This document shows, in pieces, positions 51,765-58,367 of a stretch of DNA of 58,367 bases; the stretch's first letter is position 1; each line of letters begins with the position of its first letter. Both the position numbers and the translations under genes were made by a program. The notes under the pieces were generated by a model. That model did no database searches, had not been told where the DNA came from, and saw nothing but the letters and a program-made list of their open reading frames with translations. Source of the DNA: Gammaproteobacteria bacterium (GTDB lineage: Bacteria; Pseudomonadota; Gammaproteobacteria; Pseudomonadales; Porticoccaceae); the NCBI GenBank assembly GCA_003235325.1, contig QJWQ01000099.1:1-58367 (forward strand), in the 5' to 3' direction.

Positions 51765-54272
51765 TCACTGGGGGAGAATCTTGCCCAGGTTGATCAGCCG
51801 GGTTTCACCGCTGTTGTCATCAACACCGTCATTGTCATTGACGATATAAACGTCGCCGCTGGCCATCAGGGCCATGCCTTCCAGTTTTTCCGGGGTCAGA
51901 CCGCCTGTTGTGGCTAGATCGCCCTCGTCCAGCATGTCCCGCACCAGGGTCTTGGCAAGAGTATCGCCGTCGGCGGCGGTACTGATATCGACGCTGTAGA
52001 TACGCTTGATGGCGGCGTCCGGGCCACTCTGGTTGTCACGCTCCAGTACCAGCAGGGTGCCATCACCGACGGCGGTGATGTCGGATAACCCGACCCAGCC
52101 ACCGTTCTGGGATTCGACGGTGTCAAGCGGGTAGAACAGGAAGCTCCATTCGCCCGAACCGGTGTTGTAGACACCGATGCGAACATTGTCGTCGTCAGCC
52201 CAGACCCGCTGAAAAGTGACATAGGCGCTGCCATTCCAGGCGGTTACGCCTTCAAAGCCAAAGCGAAGCTGGTTGGCGTTGACGGCGTCCGGCAGGGTGA
52301 CCACCTGTTCGATTACGGCGTTCTGGTCGAGCTTGAACAGAAAGTTCAGGCTGTTGACCGGGCGCCCGGGATCACCGACGGTGCCATTGCCCTCGGAAAC
52401 CAACCAGAAGCCGCCATCGGCAACCCTGACCAGGCCTTCCGGATCAAGGTTGACCGTTTTGTCGTCATTGATCATGGCGTCCAGATCCGACTGGGTGAAC
52501 TGGTTGTCATCGTCACCCGTTTGCACCGTCACGCCGGCAAAAACATCATTGCTGTCCATGATCTTCATGGCGCTGGAGAGCAGGGCCGGTTTCTGGCTGA
52601 CATCGATTTTGAAAATGCGACTGGACTGGTAATAGCTGTCTTCCAGTGACCAGAGGGTGTCACGTTCCATCGGATCTGCGGACAGCCCTGACAACGCACT
52701 CCAGGCAATCGGAGTACCGTCCGGGTTATTGGCGGAGGCGATGCTCGGGTAGGTCGGATAGTCGGCAGAGTAACGGTAGATATTCAGGGCGCTGCGAAAG
52801 CCGTCATCCCGGCTGTCCTCTTCGCTGGCGGCAATCAGCAGGTTGCGGGAGGGAATCGCCAGTACCCCTTCCGGGCCCAGGGCCGCAGGCAGGGTCTGAA
52901 CGTAATGCGGGTTCGCGGGATCATTGACATTGTGGACGAAGACCAGACTGGACCGCTCCGAGGCGAGAAACAGGTAATTGTCGTCGCCGAAACGACCGTA
53001 CTCCGCGTTCTCCGTCTCGTTACCCTTGTTACCGGAGCGGCTATCCGGGTAGTTGCCAATGCGCACGGCCAGGTGATCCAGGGTGTTGCCGGAACTGAAG
53101 ACGACGTCGCCATCGGTATTGAAGACGGTAAAACCGCGGCTGCCGCCGTTCAGATCGCCCTCGTCAGCGGTGGCAAACAGGGCCTCGGTCAACCAGGTCA
53201 CACCATCCGGTTCCCGGGGGATATTGGTCAGGGATTCCGTCAGGGAGATCAGTGCCGGGTCCTCCTCGGTGGCGTCGATCTGGTCCAGATCGACGGTGCC
53301 CGCCGAGAAGTCATTGACTATCGAACCGTCACTCAGATCCACCAGGACGATATGGTTGTTCTCCTGGAGGGTGACCACGGCAATGTTTTTGCTATTGATA
53401 TCCACATATTCGGGCTCGGGGTCGCCGGAATAGAGATCGGCGACACCGGTCAGGTCGACTGTTCTGGTGGCCCAGGCGGCCGGGGCGCCCACCAGATCGA
53501 CGATCACCAGGGTGCCGGGCGGCAGTTGCGGCGGCGCGCCGTCGCCCAGATCCTCATCCCGTTCGTTCTCGATGACTACCGCTGCATAACGACCATCCGG
53601 GCTGACGGCGACGGAGTCCGGCTGGCCACCGACATCGATGCTGTGCACGATAGATTGGGTGTTGATGTCGACCACTTCCAACTGACCGCTGACATTGACG
53701 AAGTCAGCGGAAGTATTGACACCTACCAGGGCATAGCCGTCCCTGACGGCGACGGAGGTGGGCTCGCCGGCCAGAGCCAGGGTGCCGTCGGCCACCGGCG
53801 CAGCCGGATCGGTTATATCGACGAAACCCAGTTGTTCAGCGGGGCTGTCGGTGTAAATCAGGGTCAGGCCGTCTTCTGATACAGCGGCAATCTCGGCGGC
53901 TGTTTCGGTGTCTGTGTCGCAGGTGGCATTGATTTGCTGACAGACCGGCAGGGTGGCAATGCGCTCAAAGTAGCGACCATCGGCAACACCGCAAAGAAAG
54001 GAAGTGTCAGAGATTTCGGCGGTATCAAGCATACCGTTGCCGTTGTCGTCGGCACCGGAATCAAGGCGAACGCCACCGGCGGTACAGTTGGCATTGCCCG
54101 GCATCAACAGGGTCTGGACAATCAGGCTGTTCAAGCCGTCGCTGCCCGGGGCTCCCGCAGCCCCTGCAGCACCCGGAGCGCCATCATCACCGTCGTCTAC
54201 ACTGCAGGCTGCCAGTAACAGGGCCATGGCGCCAGCCATGGACAGGGCCAGCGGTTTCATTATCGAAGGCAT
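51765..54272 (-). CDS. Collagen-repeat lipoprotein with beta-propeller and phytase-like C-terminus
   Basis: An 835-residue secreted lipoprotein. Lipobox LLAACS lies at residue about 22, followed by acidic residues and a short collagen-like GAPGAAGAAGAPGSDG stretch. A DUF7151-like domain follows (LIVQTLLMPGNANCTAGGVRLDSG, from memory). The middle has YVTN-type propeller repeats (GQPDSVAVSPDGRYAAVV). The C-terminal 250 residues resemble esterase/phytase-like propellers (GFEGVTAWNGSAYVTFQRV, GLSDITAVGDGTLLVLERD). The GAGGAG ribosome site supports ATG 54272. Likely on the cell surface; a phosphate-releasing role is a hypothesis. Confidence 0.75.
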   Translation of the reverse strand: MPSIMKPLALSMAGAMALLLAACSVDDGDDGAPGAAGAAGAPGSDGLNSLIVQTLLMPGNANCTAGGVRLDSGADDNGNGMLDTAEISDTSFLCGVADGRYFERIATLPVCQQINATCDTDTETAAEIAAVSEDGLTLIYTDSPAEQLGFVDITDPAAPVADGTLALAGEPTSVAVRDGYALVGVNTSADFVNVSGQLEVVDINTQSIVHSIDVGGQPDSVAVSPDGRYAAVVIENERDEDLGDGAPPQLPPGTLVIVDLVGAPAAWATRTVDLTGVADLYSGDPEPEYVDINSKNIAVVTLQENNHIVLVDLSDGSIVNDFSAGTVDLDQIDATEEDPALISLTESLTNIPREPDGVTWLTEALFATADEGDLNGGSRGFTVFNTDGDVVFSSGNTLDHLAVRIGNYPDSRSGNKGNETENAEYGRFGDDNYLFLASERSSLVFVHNVNDPANPHYVQTLPAALGPEGVLAIPSRNLLIAASEEDSRDDGFRSALNIYRYSADYPTYPSIASANNPDGTPIAWSALSGLSADPMERDTLWSLEDSYYQSSRIFKIDVSQKPALLSSAMKIMDSNDVFAGVTVQTGDDDNQFTQSDLDAMINDDKTVNLDPEGLVRVADGGFWLVSEGNGTVGDPGRPVNSLNFLFKLDQNAVIEQVVTLPDAVNANQLRFGFEGVTAWNGSAYVTFQRVWADDDNVRIGVYNTGSGEWSFLFYPLDTVESQNGGWVGLSDITAVGDGTLLVLERDNQSGPDAAIKRIYSVDISTAADGDTLAKTLVRDMLDEGDLATTGGLTPEKLEGMALMASGDVYIVNDNDGVDDNSGETRLINLGKILPQ

Positions 54273-54582
54273 TGATCTGCTCCTCTGGATTGATGGAAAG
54301 TGGCTGGTAACCGGTTGCTTCTATGCAAGAGCCCTGGGCTTGGGAAGCAGGGCTAATATTAAAGGAGAGGATTGTTGCGAATTGATGACAGTTTTATGGC
54401 AGCAATTTCCGGATCGAGTGATCGAAGCCTGTCGGAAGCAGGCGAAACCCGCCGGTGCAGGCATATTCTCGGGGCAATATGATGCCGCTGACTTGAAGTC
54501 TGAGGCACTATTCGCTACCGGCTATTTTGCTTCAGACTTTTCCCATTCAATGGCTGTTGGATTGGCCGCCAAAGCTGCCAAA
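54273..54582. other. Intergenic region between the lipoprotein and M48 genes
   Basis: No gene is supported; the plus-strand frames reading through here are antisense to the lipoprotein and lack ribosome sites. Two small inverted repeats are visible, GCCTG-CAGGC and AGCCCTG-CAGGGCT, of unknown meaning. Confidence 0.35.
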
Positions 54583-56166
54583 TCAGGGTGCCGGTGTGGC
54601 GGCTATGACCTGCGAGCGGAATCGACTGGCGGCGCCGGCGTCCTGAAACGGGCCGAGACCGGTGCTGATCACTGCCCTGGCACCGGCTGCAAGCAGGTCC
54701 GGTCCCCGCAGTTCCATGGTTCTGCCGGCAACCAGGGCATTGTTCAGTTCAGTCAATTGCACCCTGATACCGCGGACGCCAATACCGCTGGTGTTCTGTA
54801 CCAGAATTTTCAGATCGCCGTCATCGCCGACAAAGACGCGACTGGGAATGTACTTTTGAGGCGCCTGCTGCAGTTCCAGTGACACCAGTCTCGACCGGGC
54901 CTGCTTGCCCAGATCTCCACTGGACTGGGCTGCCAGCTGAAAATAGGCTATGGCCTGGTCGTTGTCGCCGCTACTGCTGTTAAGTTCCCCCAGGTAGTAG
55001 CTGGCCGTCGGTGTCGGCAACAGATCGAAACTTTTTTTCAGGTCGGCACGGGACTGGTCCCGATCGCCCTGCCGATAGCGCAGGACACCGCGACCCAGGT
55101 ACGGACCAAAATAATCGGGATTCTTGTCGATGGCGGTGGTGAAGGCCTGCTCGGCTTTTTTCGGCTCATCCAGCATGCGCCAGGCATGGCCCCGCAATTC
55201 CCAGGTGTAACTGTCCCGTGGTTGCAGCGACTTGGCCTGATCCAGGTGGACCATGGCAGCCTTGGGGTCTTTGGCATTCAGTGCCTTGATCGCGGCCTGC
55301 TGGGCCTCGTAGGCGGGAGCATCTTTTTTCAGTTGCGCAATGCGGCGCTGGTACAGATCGCGGTTTCGCAAGCCGCCCCTGGGCAGCGACCGGGCTTTTT
55401 CACGGTTGCGTTCGACCCGCTCGGCCGACGGTGGGTGGCTGGCAAACAGGCCGCTGAGAAAATCCTGCTGCCGGTCGTTGAACAGCCGGACAAAGGTCTC
55501 CTGGAGCTCGACTGCTGCCTCCGGGTCGTAGCCGGCCCGCACCATGTAATCCATGCCGTACTGATCCGACTCCAGTTCGTCCTCGCGGCCATAGCGGGCC
55601 ATCCAGGCGGCGGCACCAAGCTGGGCGACGGAGCCCAGGTCGCCAAAGCCCGCATTCTGGGCTGCCAGGCCTGCCACCTGGGTGCCCAGATTGATCAGTG
55701 TGCCCCGGGACATTTGCGCGGCGCCGTGCCGAGCGGCGGCGTGGACAATTTCATGGCTCAATACCGCAGCCAGCTGGGCCTCGTCCTCAAGATGCAGCAA
55801 CAGGCCACTATTGATGGCAATCTTGCCCCCCGGCAGCGCCCAGGCATTGGGCACCGGATTGCTCAGCACCGTGAATTCGTAGGGCAATCCCGGTCGGTCA
55901 CTGACTGCCGCGAGCTTACTGCCGACTGCGGCGACGTAGACCTGAAGCTCCGGGTCAAGATAGTAGCGGCCGCCCTGGGCCTGTTGTGACGGCCCGTAAT
56001 TGCTGGCGCCAATGGCCACTTCCTGCTGTGCCGATACCAGTGACAACTCCCGTTCCCCGGTAACCGGGTTAACGGCACAACCGGCCAGTGATAACGTGAC
56101 AACGAGTGCAACGCCGAGCAATGCAGGTCGACGGCAGGCGAAGGCTCCAGCGCGTTTGGTTGACAC
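54583..56166 (-). CDS. M48 family metalloprotease with C-terminal TPR repeats
   Basis: Zinc peptidase of the BepA/LoiP-like type. I use the GTG at 56166 because TAAGGAG lies seven bases upstream; an ATG at 56172 is too close, and the longer open frame is not translated. A lipoprotein signal (LSLAGCAVNP) follows. The HExxH site is in LSHEIVHAAARHG, with the third zinc ligand in EDELESDQYGMDYM. TPR-like helical repeats (TWELRGHAWRMLDEPKKAEQAF, GVLRYRQGDRDQSRADL) follow. In E. coli, BepA assembles or degrades LptD in the outer membrane; a similar quality-control role is likely. Confidence 0.9.
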   Translation of the reverse strand: MSTKRAGAFACRRPALLGVALVVTLSLAGCAVNPVTGERELSLVSAQQEVAIGASNYGPSQQAQGGRYYLDPELQVYVAAVGSKLAAVSDRPGLPYEFTVLSNPVPNAWALPGGKIAINSGLLLHLEDEAQLAAVLSHEIVHAAARHGAAQMSRGTLINLGTQVAGLAAQNAGFGDLGSVAQLGAAAWMARYGREDELESDQYGMDYMVRAGYDPEAAVELQETFVRLFNDRQQDFLSGLFASHPPSAERVERNREKARSLPRGGLRNRDLYQRRIAQLKKDAPAYEAQQAAIKALNAKDPKAAMVHLDQAKSLQPRDSYTWELRGHAWRMLDEPKKAEQAFTTAIDKNPDYFGPYLGRGVLRYRQGDRDQSRADLKKSFDLLPTPTASYYLGELNSSSGDNDQAIAYFQLAAQSSGDLGKQARSRLVSLELQQAPQKYIPSRVFVGDDGDLKILVQNTSGIGVRGIRVQLTELNNALVAGRTMELRGPDLLAAGARAVISTGLGPFQDAGAASRFRSQVIAATPAP

Positions 56167-56205
56167 GAACATACTCCTTATACCTGTGTATCGGGGACGA
56201 ATCAG

Positions 56206-56211
56206 TATAAT
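56206..56211 (+). promoter_or_regulatory. -10 element of the yaaA promoter (divergent with the M48 gene)
   Basis: TATAAT on the plus strand, with the overlapping minus-strand TATACT serving the M48 gene. The leader before the yaaA ATG is about 39 bases. The two genes therefore share an unusually tight divergent promoter. Confidence 0.45.
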
Positions 56212-56256
56212 GGCCCATTGCCCACTGTAAATGTTTACGGCCCGGAAGACCGTTAC

Positions 56257-57033
56257 ATGATTACCCTGATTTCGCCTGCCAAGACCCTGGACTTTGAATC
56301 CCCGGTGGCAACCCGTCGCCACAGCCAGCCGCTTTTTCTCGACGACGCCCAGGTGTTGATCGAGCAGTTGCAACGATTATCGCCCCCGGAGGTTTCGAGA
56401 CTGATGGCTATCAGTGACAGTCTGGGCAATCTGAATTTCCACCGCTATTTCAACTGGCACCGGCCCTTTACTCTCAACAACGCCCGCCAGGCACTGCTGG
56501 CCTTCAAGGGTGATGTCTACCGTGGCCTGGAGGCTGACAGGCTCGACGAGGACGACCTGTGTTGGGCCCAGGAGCGTGTGCGCATCCTGTCCGGACTCTA
56601 TGGCCTGCTTAAGCCCCTGGACCTGATACAGCCCTACCGACTGGAAATGTCCACCAGATTGGCCACGGACCGCGGTGACAACCTCTACCGTTTCTGGAAT
56701 AACCGAATCACTGACAGCCTCAATCGGCAACTTCCGGCCAGCGCACCGACGGTGATCAACCTGGCCTCGGTTGAATATTTTCGAGCGGTCAATTCGAAGC
56801 GATTGCAGGCCAGAGTCATTACCCCCGTTTTCAGGGACTGGAACAACGGTCAGTACAAGACCATCAGTTTTTATGCCAAGAAAGCCCGGGGCATGATGGC
56901 GGCCTATCAGATTCAACACCGGATTGACGATCCGGAAGCACTAAAGGACTTTGATCGGGACGGCTATCGCTACGATCCCGGTCGATCCACAGCCAGCGAG
57001 TGGGTGTTCACTCGCAAGTTAAATGGCCAATGA
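56257..57033 (+). CDS. yaaA: Peroxide stress protein YaaA
   Basis: Limits free iron during hydrogen peroxide stress in E. coli. The ATG at 56257 (MITLISPAKTLDFESP) is chosen because the family begins there; upstream codons lie in the promoter area. The 258-residue length is normal, with the family motifs FKGDVYRGLEAD, ILSGLYGLLKPLDLIQPYRLEM and FYAKKARGMMAAY. The stop overlaps or abuts the next gene. Confidence 0.95.
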   Translation: MITLISPAKTLDFESPVATRRHSQPLFLDDAQVLIEQLQRLSPPEVSRLMAISDSLGNLNFHRYFNWHRPFTLNNARQALLAFKGDVYRGLEADRLDEDDLCWAQERVRILSGLYGLLKPLDLIQPYRLEMSTRLATDRGDNLYRFWNNRITDSLNRQLPASAPTVINLASVEYFRAVNSKRLQARVITPVFRDWNNGQYKTISFYAKKARGMMAAYQIQHRIDDPEALKDFDRDGYRYDPGRSTASEWVFTRKLNGQ

Positions 57034-57035
57034 TC

Positions 57036-57638
57036 ATGGATAAACCTTTTTCCCAGGCCTGTGAAAACAACAAGAGGCCCATTCTGGAGAAACTCATCCC
57101 GGCGCTGGCTGGCAGCCGACAACTGCTGGAAATTGGCAGCGGTACCGGGCAGCACGCGGTATTTTTTGCGCCGCGGCTGCCACATTTGCATTGGCACACC
57201 AGCGACCTGCTTCAAAACCATGCCGGGATCAATCGCTGGATCGATGCATTTCCGGCGGCGAACCTGCACCGCCCCCTGGCCCTGGATGTCAATCAGTGTC
57301 CCTGGTCTGTCTCCGTCGTCGACGCCGTTTTTACCGCCAATACCTGCCATATCATGCCCTGGTCGGCGGTCGAGGCCATGTTTGCCGGCCTGAAGAAAAT
57401 TCTCGCGCCCCGGGCGGTGGTGGTGATTTATGGCCCGTTCAAATACCGGGGCCGTTTTACCACAGAGAGCAATGCCAGATTCGATCAGTGGCTGAAGGCC
57501 GGCGCCAGTCACCAGGGCATACGGGATATTGAAGCAGTAACCGAACTGGCGTGCGCTGTCGGCCTGGACCTGGTAGCCGACCACAGTATGCCGGCCAACA
57601 ACCAGCTGCTGGTTTTCAATAGAGCCCTCAGCGAATAG
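57036..57638 (+). CDS. DUF938 SAM-dependent methyltransferase
   Basis: About 200 residues, with the SAM motif LLEIGSGTGQHAVFFAPRLP near residue 35 and the family core HIMPWSAVEAMFAGLKKIL. Starts MDKPFSQACENNKRPIL; the ATG at 57036 lies 3 bases after the yaaA stop, so co-translation is likely. Substrate unknown. Its last codons (RALSE then TAG) lie within the first copy of a 20-base tandem repeat. Confidence 0.9.
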   Translation: MDKPFSQACENNKRPILEKLIPALAGSRQLLEIGSGTGQHAVFFAPRLPHLHWHTSDLLQNHAGINRWIDAFPAANLHRPLALDVNQCPWSVSVVDAVFTANTCHIMPWSAVEAMFAGLKKILAPRAVVVIYGPFKYRGRFTTESNARFDQWLKAGASHQGIRDIEAVTELACAVGLDLVADHSMPANNQLLVFNRALSE

Positions 57639-57720
57639 AGAGAGCCCTCAGCGAATAGAGAGAGCCCTCAGCGAATAGAGAGAGCCCTCAGCGATTAGAG
57701 AGAGCCCTAAGGGAGTAAAA
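57621..57720. repeat. 20-bp tandem repeat made from the end of the DUF938 gene
   Basis: Units of AGAGCCCTCAGCGAATAGAG: three identical copies (57621-57680), a fourth with one change (57681-57700) and a degraded fifth (57701-57720). The first copy contains the last five codons and stop of the gene; the rest follow the stop. The 20-base length is not a multiple of three, so copies fall in different frames. Confidence 0.95.
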
Positions 57721-57936
57721 ATCGCTTCACCGGCAATCAGAAGCCGGTCCCTGTCATAACGCACTACCGAAAATTGCCAACGGTGTAAACCGAATACCCG
57801 CTCAAGCGTTTTGATAACTGAAACCAGTGGATCGAGAAACGGCCTGTCAGCCGCCATGGTAACAGCACCGGGCACGATGCAGCTTTCGAGCATGGCCATT
57901 TCCGGCCACGAGAGTGCAGGCATTTCGGAGAAGACG
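57721..57936. other. Gap with no firmly supported gene
   Basis: A 91-codon minus-strand frame (57648-57923, MPALSWPEMAMLESCIVPG) runs through the tandem repeat. It shows no family, no clear ribosome site, and its C-terminus is repeat-derived. It may be a decayed gene or noise. I do not annotate it as a gene. Confidence 0.3.
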
Positions 57937-58367
57937 ATGCAATCAAAATTACTGATTTATTTGACACTGATAGCCGGCCTGGCCGCGCTGTCGACTGAGT
58001 CCCTGGCGGACCGCGATGATCGGGACAACCGCCAGTTTGTACCCGGCCATCATTCCAGGGACATTCTCGATGGGAACAGGGCTGACAGGAGCAGGCTTGA
58101 CAGTAACAGGGATTCGAAACCCTGGTCCCAAAAGAAAAGTGATTCCAGCAAGCCGGACCGCAGTTCCAAATATGCCGGCGGCGACCGGGGCAGGCAGAGC
58201 CGGAAGCAGGCGTACCCCAACAGCGCTGGCCCCGGGAACCAGGAGCCAAGACGCATCGGCCCCAATAACTATAGTTCCCAGAGCAAGAGTTCCCAAGGTA
58301 AGAGTTCCCACAGCAAGCCGCCGAAGCAATTTGGTGCCGTCCGGCATGAGGGTGACAAGTATCGCGA
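57937..58367 (+). CDS. Secreted low-complexity protein, 3' end cut by window
   Basis: ATG 57937 has GGAG six bases upstream and opens a frame running off the window (143 codons). It begins MQSKLLIYLTLIAGLAALSTESLADRDD, a clear signal peptide with cleavage likely after SLA. The rest is very polar (Arg, Asp, Ser, Lys, Gly) with a Ser-rich tandem stretch SSQSK-SSQGK-SSHSK. It has no known domain, is likely periplasmic or secreted, and may bind polyanions. Incomplete at the 3' end. Confidence 0.75.
   Translation, partial: MQSKLLIYLTLIAGLAALSTESLADRDDRDNRQFVPGHHSRDILDGNRADRSRLDSNRDSKPWSQKKSDSSKPDRSSKYAGGDRGRQSRKQAYPNSAGPGNQEPRRIGPNNYSSQSKSSQGKSSHSKPPKQFGAVRHEGDKYR

Noticed and set aside
52905-53879. 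A 324-codon plus-strand open frame
   Set aside because: Antisense to the large lipoprotein and its product reads as low-complexity Gly/Ile/Asp without known motifs.
57648-57923. A 91-codon minus-strand frame through the tandem repeat
   Set aside because: The C-terminus is repeat-derived, and no family or clear ribosome site is seen; could be a decayed gene but not supportable.

Overview
The window looks like the replication-origin region of a marine-type gammaproteobacterium, probably near the old Cellvibrionales / wider Pseudomonadales. That placement is an inference from gene content, order and protein style; there is no rRNA gene here to confirm it. The DNA is almost completely coding, with short operon gaps. 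I see no tRNA, rRNA, CRISPR array, insertion sequence or prophage.

Region 1 (1-16.9 kb, minus strand): a sodium:solute symporter, glmS and glmU (UDP-GlcNAc synthesis), then the full F-type ATP synthase operon atpIBEFHAGDC with its own strong promoter and a hairpin terminator, then parAB, rsmG and mnmG. Region 2 (16.9-27.8 kb, plus strand): an origin-like intergenic stretch rich in DnaA boxes, rpmH-rnpA-yidD-yidC-mnmE, a second DnaA-box intergenic stretch, then dnaA-dnaN-recF-gyrB. Two perfect parS palindromes (ParB sites) lie inside recF, about 10 kb from parAB. Compared with the Pseudomonas layout, the rpmH-to-mnmE block is inverted, so DnaA boxes now flank both of its ends.

Region 3 (27.9-38.7 kb): a small charged protein, a PlsC-like acyltransferase, gmhB, glySQ, an LpxL-like acyltransferase, a DUF2959 lipoprotein, cysK, a haem-binding lipoprotein, a pirin, an RlmD/TrmA-type RNA methyltransferase and a TfoX-like protein. 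Region 4 (38.9-43 kb): glutaredoxin, a persulfide-dioxygenase/rhodanese fusion, an acyl-CoA thioesterase and a TRAP transporter membrane pair lacking its binding protein.

Region 5 (43-49.8 kb): a complete phosphate system, pstS-pstC-pstA-pstB-phoU, behind a near-perfect Pho box and with a strong hairpin after pstS, then a beta-carbonic anhydrase and ppnP. Region 6 (49.8-58.4 kb): an unknown membrane protein paired with an MGDG-synthase-like glycosyltransferase, a large collagen-repeat/phytase-like lipoprotein, an M48 peptidase with TPRs, yaaA, a DUF938 methyltransferase whose 3' end is copied as a 20-bp tandem repeat, and the start of a secreted low-complexity protein cut by the window edge.

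Most of this is housekeeping. The parts most worth a second look are the parS sites coded inside RecF, the split DnaA-box arrangement, and the phosphate-starvation neighbourhood (Pho box, Pst, possible glycolipid synthesis, phytase-like lipoprotein).
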